From NCBI GenBank assembly GCA_036276235.1, contig DATBDZ010000386.1, positions 1 to 21,692 of the forward strand: a DNA stretch of 21,692 nt. The letters run 5' to 3'. The notes below the pieces were generated by a model. That model was not told the origin of the DNA. It saw nothing but the letters and a program-made list of their open reading frames with translations, and ran no database searches. Both the position numbers and the translations under genes were made by a program. This stretch comes from JANWHF01 sp036276235. GTDB taxonomy: Bacteria; Planctomycetota; Phycisphaerae; Tepidisphaerales; Tepidisphaeraceae. Below are positions 6,817-14,115 of the stretch, one piece after another. The stretch's first letter is position 1. Each line of letters opens with the position of its first letter.

Positions 6817-7566
6817 ATGTCCAATCCGTTTGCGCCGTTTTGTGAAGACTTCTACGTAAACATGAGGCTGGGTTCTCAACTGAGCCTGCCTCATAGCCGC
6901 GAAACTGTTCTTCATCTCTTTGAGCGCGTGCAAAAAGTTTTTCCCGCGATGACGCGCTTCCGCAAGAACGAGAACGGCGAGTTCAATCTTGAGGAAGACC
7001 GCAGCGGCCATTCCTATCGATGGATGAGCCTCGAGCCCAAGCGCCTCTCCAGCGGGCATGTGAATCCGCTGGCGATCGAGGACGCCGTCAAGCTGCACAG
7101 CACTCTTCTGGAAGCCGCCCCGCATTACATGGGCATCAGCCCGTTGGAAGTGGATTACCTCGACGTGCTCTTTGGCTTCGATCTTGGCTTTGGCGGCAAT
7201 CATGATGAAGTGATCGCCGACAGCCTCTTCGCCGAGTCACCGCTCTTCTGCCTGAACGAAGAGCACGGCGCCCGCGCCGTCGATTTTCAGCCGACCGTCA
7301 CCGTCTCGCTCAGCGACGATTGCCGCCTGCAGGCGCGCATCGATGTCGTCACGCGCACCAACAGCTATCAGGTCCGCACCGGCGATTACAGCGATGATGT
7401 CATCAGCGTCTACCTGATTGTCCGCCGTTATTGGGGAGATCGGCCCAAGGAAGGGTTCGAGAAAGTTTTCGCGCAGCTCGTCGAGCGCGCTGAAGGCCTG
7501 TGCCACAATCACATCGTTCCCAGAATCCTGCGGCCGATTTCATCCGCGATCGCCTCGCGGTCGTAA
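6817..7566 (+). CDS. Conserved-looking protein of unknown function, 249 residues
   Basis: I do not recognise a named family, although the overall look (MSNPFAPFCEDFYVNMRLGS... and a central DYLDVLFGFDLGFGGNHDEV) recalls planctomycete-specific conserved proteins. The protein is soluble, with no signal peptide or membrane helix. Features include an early FERVQKVFPAMTRFRKN helix, the acidic LFGFDLGFGGNHDEVIADSLF core and a beta-rich C-terminal half (VDFQPTVTVSLSDDCRLQARIDVVTR, VISVYLIVRRYWG). This alternation of helix and paired strands could be a homodimeric alpha+beta fold. ATG 6817 is preferred over TTG 6790 because GGGAGACCAGGG lies just upstream. A possible promoter TTGTAC, 16 nt, TTTATC lies at about 6737-6764. 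It is downstream of the Nudix gene and convergent with galU. Confidence 0.8.
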   Translation: MSNPFAPFCEDFYVNMRLGSQLSLPHSRETVLHLFERVQKVFPAMTRFRKNENGEFNLEEDRSGHSYRWMSLEPKRLSSGHVNPLAIEDAVKLHSTLLEAAPHYMGISPLEVDYLDVLFGFDLGFGGNHDEVIADSLFAESPLFCLNEEHGARAVDFQPTVTVSLSDDCRLQARIDVVTRTNSYQVRTGDYSDDVISVYLIVRRYWGDRPKEGFEKVFAQLVERAEGLCHNHIVPRILRPISSAIASRS

Positions 7567-7645
7567 GCAGATTTCCGCTTGCGATCGCGCGCGTATCCGA
7601 TGCATTCGCTCGCCGCGATTTGCAAACCCGCGAACTCAAAATTGG

Positions 7646-7691
7646 AAAAAAAGAAACGGACCGGAGGGGAGCCACCACCTTCGGTCCGTTT
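7646..7691 (-). terminator. Intrinsic terminator downstream of galU
   Basis: On the minus strand a 10-bp perfect stem AAACGGACCG / CGGTCCGTTT (7682-7691 and 7654-7663) is extended inward by four pairs, and is followed by C and seven T residues (7646-7652). It lies about 90 nt after the galU stop. The loop shares AGGTGG and CCCCTCC with the pyrK hairpin. Confidence 0.85.
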
Positions 7692-7783
7692 GCGAACGTT
7701 TGAGTTGTTGTGCGGATGATACACTTGCCGTGCCCCGAATTACAACTGTCTGCGCGATTTCCACGACAAGATTTTTTTCTCGC

Positions 7784-8647
7784 TCACCCCGCGCCCAGAA
7801 TCTCTTTGAGCAACGGAAGCAGCGCCGCGCGCAGCTTCGGATCGCGCGCCGCGAAGAGGACATTGGTCTTCAACCAGTCAAGCGGATTTCCAATATCATG
7901 CCGCCGCGCCGAGAGCACCACGCCGAAGATCGGCTCGCGCTCGAGCAGCGCGCGAAGGGCGTCGGTCAACTGAATTTCCCCGCCGCGGCCCGGCGGCGTC
8001 TTCTCGATGCAATCAAAGATTGCCGGCGTGAGCAGATAACGCGCCGCGATCGCCAGACGGCTCGGCGCCGCTTCACTTGAAGGCTTTTCCACCAGCGCGG
8101 TCAGGCGAAAAACGCCGTCACCCATCGGCATTCCGCCGACGATTCCGTAACGGCTCACCTTCTCCGCCGCCACTTCCTCCAGCCCGATCACCGCACCTTT
8201 CAGCTTCTGATGCGCCGCAAGAAGCTGCGATGCGGGCGAAGGATCGCCGCTGAAGATCGTGTCGCCCAGCATGCAAAGGAACGGCTGATCGCCAACATGG
8301 GCCCGCGCCTGAAGGACCGCATCACCAAGCCCGCGCTGCTCGGCCTGCCGCACGGCATGAATCTTCACGCGCTTTGCGAGCTCTTCGACGGACGCGATGA
8401 GCGACTCTTTGCCGCCGGAACGCAATCGCTCTTCGAGTTCCGCATTGCGATCAAAATGATCTTCGATGGCATGTTTCTGCCGCGCGGTCACCAGCAGAAC
8501 ATCGTCGATCCCCGCATCAGCCGCCTCCTCGACGACATACTGCACCACCGGCCGATCCACGACCGGCATCATCTCCTTAGGAATAGACTTAGCCGCCGGC
8601 AGCATGCGAGTGCCGAAGCCTGCGACTGGAATGACTGCTTTTATCAT
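7784..8647 (-). CDS. galU: UTP-glucose-1-phosphate uridylyltransferase (GalU-type)
   Basis: A 287-residue nucleotidyltransferase that makes UDP-glucose (or a related UDP-sugar) from UTP and the sugar 1-phosphate. The N-terminal signature PVAGFGTRMLPAAKSIPKEM (residues 7-26) binds UTP. QRGLGDAV (104-111), LGDTIF (128-133), LVEKP (185-189), GGEIQLTDAL (222-231) and DIGNPLDWLKT (251-261) are all present at family positions and length. ATG 8647 is the only reasonable start. It is downstream of a glucuronokinase-like GHMP kinase on the same strand; without the inserted GxxExxY element the two genes would be about 51 nt apart. That context raises the possibility that UDP-glucuronate or another UDP-sugar is the product, but the sequence reads as a normal GalU. 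Confidence 0.94.
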   Translation of the reverse strand: MIKAVIPVAGFGTRMLPAAKSIPKEMMPVVDRPVVQYVVEEAADAGIDDVLLVTARQKHAIEDHFDRNAELEERLRSGGKESLIASVEELAKRVKIHAVRQAEQRGLGDAVLQARAHVGDQPFLCMLGDTIFSGDPSPASQLLAAHQKLKGAVIGLEEVAAEKVSRYGIVGGMPMGDGVFRLTALVEKPSSEAAPSRLAIAARYLLTPAIFDCIEKTPPGRGGEIQLTDALRALLEREPIFGVVLSARRHDIGNPLDWLKTNVLFAARDPKLRAALLPLLKEILGAG

Positions 8648-8672
8648 GCTCTTCTGCTGCTGAATGCCGGAG

Positions 8673-8708
8673 ATCCACTAAGGACACGAAGGGAGCACTA
8701 AGAACCAC
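8673..8708 (+). repeat. Left inverted repeat of the GxxExxY unit
   Basis: This arm reads ATCCACTAAGGACACGAAGG and continues with GAGCACTAAGAACCAC. Internally it is made of degenerate repeats of the type CACTAAGGA. It pairs with the arm at 9150-9185. Confidence 0.85.
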
Positions 8709-8728
8709 GAAGAAGACGAAGCTGTCTG

Positions 8729-9106
8729 TTAGTTCACGTAGCGCTTCCACTCCAATTTACCGTCTGCGCCAAAATTGATGAGTATTCCGACGCGATAGCC
8801 AGTCGCATGGAGGTAATTAATGATCTGCGCCTCTTCCGTGCCGGATAGAGCATCTAAGGCCTTGATCTCAACTACAATCTTTCCGAAGCAAACAAAATCC
8901 GCGCAATACTTCTTGCGCAATGTCCGACCCTTATAGCGAACATTCAGGGGTTGTTGGGGTGTATGCGATATCGATCGATCAGCCAGTTCGATCTCCATCG
9001 CTTCCTGATACACGCCCTCCAGGAACCCGCACCCCAACTCGCGATGAACCTCGATCGCAGCCCCAACAATCGCATACACTTCCTCGCCAAATAATAACTC
9101 GGACAC
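8729..9106 (-). CDS. GxxExxY protein (PD-(D/E)XK nuclease-like fold)
   Basis: A 125-residue protein of the GxxExxY family, which is often multicopy in planctomycetes, Verrucomicrobia and Bacteroidetes. The naming motif is in HRELGCGFLEGVYQEAMEIEL (G-F-L-E-G-V-Y). The nuclease-like core follows: YCADFVCFGKIVVEIKALD gives the D-x(n)-E-x-K triad (ADF...EIK). The end AQIINYLHATGYRVGILINFG and LEWKRYV is family-typical. The start is GTG 9106, with GGGAGG about 6 nt upstream. The gene is complete and enclosed by long inverted repeats, which suggests that it moves with them. The biochemical role of the family is not established. It interrupts the kinase-galU pair in the same orientation. Confidence 0.92.
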   Translation of the reverse strand: MSELLFGEEVYAIVGAAIEVHRELGCGFLEGVYQEAMEIELADRSISHTPQQPLNVRYKGRTLRKKYCADFVCFGKIVVEIKALDALSGTEEAQIINYLHATGYRVGILINFGADGKLEWKRYVN

Positions 9107-9149
9107 GGCTGCCTCCCGTAAATGGGAAAAAGTTTCGAAACAGAACTTA

Positions 9150-9185
9150 GTGGTTCTTAGTGCTCCCTTAGTGCCCTTAGTGGAT
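9150..9185 (-). repeat. Right inverted repeat of the GxxExxY unit
   Basis: Read on the minus strand this arm is ATCCACTAAGGGCACTAAGG followed by GAGCACTAAGAACCAC. It differs from the left arm at two positions (G for A, T for G). Confidence 0.85.
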
Positions 9186-9211
9186 TTTGACTGCCGGATC
9201 GTTAAGGACGG

Positions 9212-10213
9212 CTATCCATCGCAGATCATCGGCCGAATGACCGTGCATCGGAGCGCGGCCAGGGCATCGACGAGCTGTTGGTAGTGTCTTCCGTCGCGGT
9301 AGAGCCCGCAGATGGATCCGCCGCTGCCGCAGAATTTGGCGCTGGCTCCGGTTGCCCGGGCGGCTTGGACCATTCGCAGATTCTCCGGCGCGATGTTCAT
9401 GATCGTGCGGCGAAGATCGAAGTTTTCGTCCATCACCTTTCCGAGCGTTTCCCAATCGCCGGCCGTCAGCGCGTCGCGGCCGCGGTCGGTGAGCTGGCGA
9501 TATTGCTTCATCGCCGCCAGCACATTCGCGTCGCCACGGTTGAACAGCTCGCGCAGATTTCGATGCGGCACATCGCTCACCTCCGCGCGCTCCGGATCAA
9601 ACGCCAGATAAAGCGGCGGCAGTTTCGCTGGCGTGAGCGGCTGATATTCCCCGTGGCCGCGCGTCTCAAGAAGCTTGCGATCAAAATCCATGTAGACGAT
9701 GCCTTCGTATGCCTGGATCACCCGATCCTGCAGGCCGGCACTGATGCCAAGCTCCTCTGTCTCGACCGACAGGTTCAAGCCGGGTTGCTGATCGAGAGGA
9801 ATTTGGACGTCATGAAACTGCAGGAGGGCGCGCATCATCGCCATCACGATCGCGCTGCTGCCGGAGAGGCCGACGAGGCGTGGGATATCGCTTTGAAAGC
9901 TGACGGTATAGCTCCGCCGCGCCAGCTCGATCTCCTGGCGATGGCACCAATCGTGAAATTTTTTGATGGCGGCTTTGATCAGCCGCATCCCGCCGTAATA
10001 GCCGTGCAGGCGCTGGTCTTTGAGGAAGGCGTTGACGCTATCAAAGTGCGCCAGATCGCCGTGCGTGGGTACGATTTCAAAGTGCGGGCTTTCCCAAAGC
10101 GTGACGCTGGCCTTGAAGTTTCGGACAATGAATGCGATGGTTTTGCCGTAATAGCCATCGGACGGATTCCCAACGAGGCCGGCGCGGGCGTAAGCGTGAG
10201 CAGTGATGATCAT
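9212..10213 (-). CDS. Glucuronokinase-like GHMP family sugar kinase
   Basis: A 333-residue GHMP kinase. The ATP loop is IPRLVGLSGSSAIV (110-123). The likely catalytic Asp is D163 in AGLQDRV, and the C-terminal motif is GASAKFCGSGGS (289-300). Segments AYARAGLVGNPSDGYYGKTI (7-26), HGYYGGMRLI, GLQDRVIQAYEGIVYMDF and NFDLRR match, from memory, the plant glucuronokinases closely, more so than galactokinase or mevalonate kinase. The reaction would be glucuronate (or a similar sugar) to its 1-phosphate. The next functional gene downstream is galU, which could convert a sugar 1-phosphate to UDP-sugar. The start is ATG 10213, with no clear Shine-Dalgarno site. A TATGAT -10-like box lies about 35 nt upstream. 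Substrate is inferred from resemblance only. Confidence 0.85.
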   Translation of the reverse strand: MIITAHAYARAGLVGNPSDGYYGKTIAFIVRNFKASVTLWESPHFEIVPTHGDLAHFDSVNAFLKDQRLHGYYGGMRLIKAAIKKFHDWCHRQEIELARRSYTVSFQSDIPRLVGLSGSSAIVMAMMRALLQFHDVQIPLDQQPGLNLSVETEELGISAGLQDRVIQAYEGIVYMDFDRKLLETRGHGEYQPLTPAKLPPLYLAFDPERAEVSDVPHRNLRELFNRGDANVLAAMKQYRQLTDRGRDALTAGDWETLGKVMDENFDLRRTIMNIAPENLRMVQAARATGASAKFCGSGGSICGLYRDGRHYQQLVDALAALRCTVIRPMICDG

Positions 10214-10354
10214 TTTTTTGCGGTAAGGAACTGTTGCGAGCCCGAATCATAACACGGGAGGCAGCGCGAGACGAAGCCTCTTTGCGTTGGGAATCTCCGC
10301 GGATTATCAGCGAGTGTGAGAATTAACCAGCAGCCTTCATCGGACGTCGGGAAC

Positions 10355-10432
10355 TGTCATGCTGAGGTACTCCGAAGCATCTGGCCCGATCGCGCGAGGA
10401 TGCCAGATGCTTCGGAGTACCTCAGCATGACA
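10355..10432. repeat. Dispersed palindrome, copy 2 (31-bp arms)
   Basis: Arms 10356-10385 and 10402-10431 are identical to those of copy 1, with one more T-A pair outside. The 16-nt spacer is CCGATCGCGCGAGGAT. It lies between divergent genes, about 35 nt before the WD40 gene start, so it would be in that gene's leader or promoter. Confidence 0.95.
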
Positions 10433-10465
10433 GCAGGCGGGAATCACGGACGAACATCCATAGCC

Positions 10466-12412
10466 ATGAGCCGACGAGTTGCATCTCTCCTCGTTCTGTT
10501 GGTCTGCGCGGTTGCGACGGCGCAGGAACGAATCGATCCCGTCATCATTTCCGGTCCCGAGATGGAACAAGGCGTCAAGACGCGGCAGCCGATTCGCGCG
10601 ATCGCATTTTCTCCGGATGGGAAGGTTCTTGTCAGCGGATCCAACGGCCAGCGAGCGCTTAGCTTTTGGGACGCAGAGCAATGCAAATTGATCGCCGCCG
10701 CGGAAATGCCGGGAGAGCTGGTGCGCGCCGTCTTTTTTACGGATGGCGGTAAACGGATTGTCGCGGTCGGCGATGAGGTGGCGATTTTTGATGCCGTTTC
10801 CCACGCGCTGCTTTCGCATTGGCCGATCAAGGATGGCTGGGCGGGAGCCGCGCTTTCGCCGGACGGCGGCACGCTGGCGTTGAGCGGCATCGATCCTGTC
10901 GGCGATCCTCCGAAGGGCCTGATCCGGCTCTTCGATCTGAACACCGGCGAAGTCCGCCGGCGGATTTCGGCGCACCTCGCGAATATCCGCTGGCTCGCCT
11001 GGTCGTCGGATGGCGCGCTTCTCGCCAGTCTCGCGGAGCAAAGCTTCACGGAGAGCGGCGACGATGTCATCGTCTGGAATGCCGCCACCGCGCAGGAAGT
11101 TGCGCGCTTTGCACGCTCGCCCAATTCTCCGCCGCGCGGCATCGCGTTCCTGCCATCGGGCACATCGGCGGCAAATATCAAATGGCCTTTCACCCATTTC
11201 CTTCGCGACGGCGTCGGATTGCTGCAAGGCGCAACCTCAGTCGCCGAACGCGCGCAACCTCCACGCGCCCTCGTTCGCGCCGACTACGGGCCGGCACTGA
11301 CCGATCTTCACGGGGAGCCGCCATTCGCTCTGCTGACGCCCGCTGGCAATTCGCCGAGCGCCAGCGCAATTTCTCCCGATGGAACGACAATCGCCGGCGG
11401 CGACTCCACCGGCGATCTGTTCATCTGGACCACCGATCGCGGCCGCGCTGAAGCGGCGGGGCCGTTACCGATGGTTCGCTGCCAGCTCATCTGCCCCCGC
11501 ACAGAGTTTCTGCAAGGCGAGCCGATCGAATGGAGCTGTCGGCTGACCAACATTTCGGATCACCTCGTCCCGATTTATGCCGACCGTTTCGCGCCGCAGC
11601 GTTCGGCGCTGTCGCTGAACCTGATGGATCTGAATCGCGCGCGGCCGCTGCGCCCGCCGGTCCAGCCGCCCGATCTCCAGCCGCCTCGACAGCTTTTTCC
11701 CGGTCAGTCGATCGAGGTACGCTTCGCGCCAATTGGTACTGACGCGATGTCCGCTGGGAACGGCAACGTCTACACATTGCCGCCGCAGACCAGTCGCGAT
11801 GTTGCGCTCGTGCGTTACGCGCCGCCGCCGGATGCTGCTCCGGACGCGGGAGGGACGGTGCTGTCGCAGCCGATGCTGCTGCTGCGCGATCCGGGTCCGG
11901 CGTTTTCGCACCCCGTTATTTCTGAATGGGCGCATTCTGCCGACGGCGTGCTATCGGCTCGCATCGATAGCGAGTCGGCACTTTATGGGAAACCGTCCGA
12001 CGTCTTCGTCCACGGCGAGATTCGCAACGACTCCAACCACGATGTGACGTTCTCCGTTCCGCAGCCGGACTTTTATGCCTCTCTGCAAATCACCGGCCCC
12101 CACGGCCCGCTGCCGACCCCGACAGCGCGCCTGCGGCTGCCTCCTTCCGTGACGATCAAGCCCGGCAAGATCACGTCATTTTACGGGCCGATTGATGCGA
12201 ATCGGTTTCCCGGATTTTTTGAAGCGGGCGAATACTCCGTCGGCTTTGAGTTCGTCAGCCATACCGGCAGTCCCAATCCGCCCGCTGGATTCTGGACGGG
12301 AAGCTTGAGTATTCCGCCGATCAAAATCACTCGAGTGATAAGGCTGATCGACGCGCCCGCCGCGACAACGCAACCGGTTGCGACACCGCCGGCGACGTTG
12401 CCGGCGCGCTAA
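10466..12412 (+). CDS. Secreted WD40-repeat protein with C-terminal Ig-like region
   Basis: A 648-residue protein. ATG 10466 is chosen because it begins a clean signal peptide (MSRRVASLLVLLVCAVATAQ). A longer in-frame start would translate through the palindromic repeat. Residues 40-325 contain degenerate WD40 blades: IRAIAFSPDGKVLVSGSNG, VRAVFFTDGGKRIVAV, GAALSPDGGTLALSG, IRWLAWSSDGALLAS with DDVIVWNA, and a last SASAISPDGTTIAGGD...LFIWTTD. The count (about six, one poorly conserved near 220-290) would fit a single propeller. Residues from about 337 on are proline-rich beta sandwich, with two segments that look like Ig/BsuPI-type domains (EPIEWSCRLTNISDHLVPIY; DVFVHGEIRNDSNHDVTF). The C-terminal tail is Ala/Thr/Pro-rich. 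It is probably a periplasmic binding or scaffold protein with no predicted enzyme activity. Confidence 0.85.
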   Translation: MSRRVASLLVLLVCAVATAQERIDPVIISGPEMEQGVKTRQPIRAIAFSPDGKVLVSGSNGQRALSFWDAEQCKLIAAAEMPGELVRAVFFTDGGKRIVAVGDEVAIFDAVSHALLSHWPIKDGWAGAALSPDGGTLALSGIDPVGDPPKGLIRLFDLNTGEVRRRISAHLANIRWLAWSSDGALLASLAEQSFTESGDDVIVWNAATAQEVARFARSPNSPPRGIAFLPSGTSAANIKWPFTHFLRDGVGLLQGATSVAERAQPPRALVRADYGPALTDLHGEPPFALLTPAGNSPSASAISPDGTTIAGGDSTGDLFIWTTDRGRAEAAGPLPMVRCQLICPRTEFLQGEPIEWSCRLTNISDHLVPIYADRFAPQRSALSLNLMDLNRARPLRPPVQPPDLQPPRQLFPGQSIEVRFAPIGTDAMSAGNGNVYTLPPQTSRDVALVRYAPPPDAAPDAGGTVLSQPMLLLRDPGPAFSHPVISEWAHSADGVLSARIDSESALYGKPSDVFVHGEIRNDSNHDVTFSVPQPDFYASLQITGPHGPLPTPTARLRLPPSVTIKPGKITSFYGPIDANRFPGFFEAGEYSVGFEFVSHTGSPNPPAGFWTGSLSIPPIKITRVIRLIDAPAATTQPVATPPATLPAR

Positions 12413-12497
12413 CTCGCACTTTCACGAATTTTAATCTAACTGCGATGCTGCCCACGGCCGTTGCCTCGCGCCATCAGCGGAATTAGCGTAACTCTCC

Positions 12498-13520
12498 ATG
12501 TCATACCCCGCGCGCTGTATCGATTGCGGCTACGTGCTGATCGGACTGCCGGCTGGGAAGTGTCCCGAATGCGGCCGCGAGTTTGATCCGGATCGGCCGG
12601 TGACTTTCACCACCAAGCCGCCGTTTGTATGGTGGAACTATTGGCTGCCCGGATTTCTTCTGGCGGCGATCGGCGGCGCCCTTATTTACGCAGTCCTCAT
12701 CCTCTTCATCGGCTGGAGCTGGTCGGCGGCGATTGTGGCGCCGTTCTGCATCGGGGCGATTGTCGGTTATGGCTGCCGCGCGCAGCCATTTCTGTTGGTG
12801 CTGCTCGCGCTGGCCGCCCTCGGTGCGGCAATCGCCGGCGTCTACTCGATGAGCCTTGCCGGTGTCTTCTGCGGCATTGTGATGGGGATCGTGGCGCTCG
12901 TGCCCGTTCTCGTCGGCACTGCGATGGGGTACATGCTTCGTCTTGCCCTTCGCGAAAGCCGCTTCGAGCAGCGCTGGCATCTGCCGGCGCTGGGACTGCT
13001 TCTCGCGCTGGCGCTGGCGGCAGCGATCGATCGCGCAACGGTGCGGCCCCATGCGATCGAAAGCGTCGTCACCTCGATTCAGATGCCCGCGCCAATTGGC
13101 CGCGCCTGGAACGCGGTGATGTTTTACGAAGAGGTGCGACATCCGCCGCCGTTTCTTTTGCGAATTGGATTACCCAAGCCGCTGCGTACTTACGGCAAAT
13201 CCGAAAGTGTCGGCGACGTAAAGTTCTGCACCTACAACAAAGGCCGCCTGGCCAAGCAGGTGACTCGCCGCGAGCCGCAGAAGCTGCTGGCGTTTGATGT
13301 GATCGTGCAGGACCGGATCGAAAATCATTCGATCCGCCTGACGGATGGGAGCTTCGCGTTCCAAGCGCTTGGCGAAAATCAAACGCAGGTCGCGCTCACC
13401 ACGAGTTATGAGCCGAAGCTCGGCCCGCGATGGATCTGGCGGCCGGCCGAGGAACTGGCGGTTCACACGCTGCATCGATATGTTTTGGAAGGAATGCAGC
13501 AGAAGGCGGCCGAGCCATGA
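12498..13520 (+). CDS. Zinc-ribbon multi-pass membrane protein with C-terminal START-like domain
   Basis: A 340-residue protein in three parts. The N-terminus is a zinc ribbon (C7-x2-C10 and C22-x2-C25; CIDCGYVLIGL...CPECGREFDP) of a form very common in Phycisphaerae membrane proteins. Residues about 45-180 contain four to five hydrophobic helices (for example PGFLLAAIGGALIYAVLILF and LPALGLLLALALAAAI). The soluble C-terminal part, about 190-335, begins VVTSIQMPAPIGRAWNAVMFYEEV and ends with a long helix, the outline of a SRPBCC/START-like lipid- or ligand-binding domain. The stop overlaps the next start (ATGA), and the next gene is also START-like, so the two are translationally coupled. The function is unknown; lipid handling at the membrane is a reasonable inference. 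Confidence 0.8.
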   Translation: MSYPARCIDCGYVLIGLPAGKCPECGREFDPDRPVTFTTKPPFVWWNYWLPGFLLAAIGGALIYAVLILFIGWSWSAAIVAPFCIGAIVGYGCRAQPFLLVLLALAALGAAIAGVYSMSLAGVFCGIVMGIVALVPVLVGTAMGYMLRLALRESRFEQRWHLPALGLLLALALAAAIDRATVRPHAIESVVTSIQMPAPIGRAWNAVMFYEEVRHPPPFLLRIGLPKPLRTYGKSESVGDVKFCTYNKGRLAKQVTRREPQKLLAFDVIVQDRIENHSIRLTDGSFAFQALGENQTQVALTTSYEPKLGPRWIWRPAEELAVHTLHRYVLEGMQQKAAEP

Positions 13521-14035
13521 GTGAGCGGATCAGCCGTCGCGGCGTCGTCTGTTGCCGCGCGTTTCTCGACGTGCCGCTCAGCGCCCGAGTCGTCTGGGGA
13601 CAGCTCCGCGACTTCCAGCGCTTCGCGCGGCAGGATCCATTTCACGCGACGATCAACATCGAAGGCGGCGCTCCTCGCGCCGGCGCGAGCCTGACGCTCT
13701 CCCACCGCTACGCCGGCCTGCGCATCGCGCGCGGTGGCCGCATTCTGGTCTGGCGCGAAGAAGTCGGCTACAGCTTCAGCGATCTCTCCCAGCGCGGCCC
13801 GCGCCACGGCTTTCCCCATGTCTTCAGCTTTCGACTGGAACCCCACGATAATGCTTGCCGCCTGAAGATCGAAGTGCGCGGCCTGTGGACCACGCGCTGG
13901 ATTCCGCGCTGGCTCGCCAGGATATGGCTCCGGTGGGTCTTCACGCAGATTGTCCGACATGTGGAGCAGGAACTCATCCTGTTTCGACTTTGGCATAAGC
14001 GGCGCGAGCTTGTGGTTGCGGCAACACCGGTGTAG
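13517..14035 (+). CDS. START-like (SRPBCC) domain protein
   Basis: A 172-residue soluble protein. ATG 13517 overlaps the previous stop by 4 nt, and a longer upstream frame would lie inside the preceding gene. The sequence VCCRAFLDVPLSARVVWGQLRDFQRFARQDPF is a typical beta-helix opening of SRPBCC proteins. Central strands follow (GASLTLSHRYAGLRIARGG, FSFRLEPHDNACRLKIEVRG), and the long C-terminal helix RWVFTQIVRHVEQELILFRL closes the cavity. No catalytic residues are apparent. It probably forms a functional pair with the START-like domain of the upstream membrane protein, perhaps by carrying or sensing a hydrophobic ligand. The fold call is by pattern and unverified by profile search. Confidence 0.75.
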   Translation: MSERISRRGVVCCRAFLDVPLSARVVWGQLRDFQRFARQDPFHATINIEGGAPRAGASLTLSHRYAGLRIARGGRILVWREEVGYSFSDLSQRGPRHGFPHVFSFRLEPHDNACRLKIEVRGLWTTRWIPRWLARIWLRWVFTQIVRHVEQELILFRLWHKRRELVVAATPV

Positions 14036-14067
14036 CAGCTAGACAGCCGCGGTCCTGCACTCGGGGC

Positions 14068-14073
14068 TATAAT
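14068..14073 (+). promoter_or_regulatory. Perfect -10 box before the first RlaP-like gene
   Basis: TATAAT stands 43 nt before ATG 14116. No good -35 is seen at 16-18 nt; TAGACA at 14040-14045 is 22 nt away. The gap after the START-like gene is 80 nt, so a separate promoter here is plausible. Confidence 0.45.
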
Positions 14074-14115
14074 CTGAGCTTGCTGTCGCAGGCCCAACAG
14101 CTTTTGCAACGCCCG

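Larger units (their letters stand above)
8673..9185. mobile_element. 513-bp unit: GxxExxY gene between 36-bp terminal inverted repeats
   Basis: The left end (8673-8708) and right end (9150-9185) are inverted copies starting ATCCACTAAGG and ending GCACTAAGAACCAC, with 2 mismatches in 36. They enclose only the GxxExxY gene. The unit lies between two minus-strand genes that would otherwise be about 51 nt apart, as expected for an insertion. There is no transposase inside, so it would be non-autonomous or use another mechanism. A clear target-site duplication is not seen. Short CACTAAG-type repeats beside GxxExxY genes occur, to my recollection, in other genomes. Confidence 0.65.

Noticed and set aside
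7716..7745. Possible minus-strand promoter TTGTAA, 18 nt, TATCAT after galU
   Set aside because: It would make a transcript of only about 60 nt ending in the galU terminator, with poor hexamers.
8665..9198. Direct repeat TGCCGGA on both sides of the GxxExxY unit as a target duplication
   Set aside because: The copies do not abut the inverted repeats symmetrically (1 nt on one side, 6 nt on the other), so it is not convincing.
9278..10252. 324-codon plus-strand frame opposite the GHMP kinase
   Set aside because: It resembles no protein family and exactly shadows the kinase on the other strand.
10316..10465. Upstream extension of the WD40 protein by 50 residues
   Set aside because: The extension is translated from the dispersed palindrome, and the internal ATG at 10466 begins a proper signal peptide.
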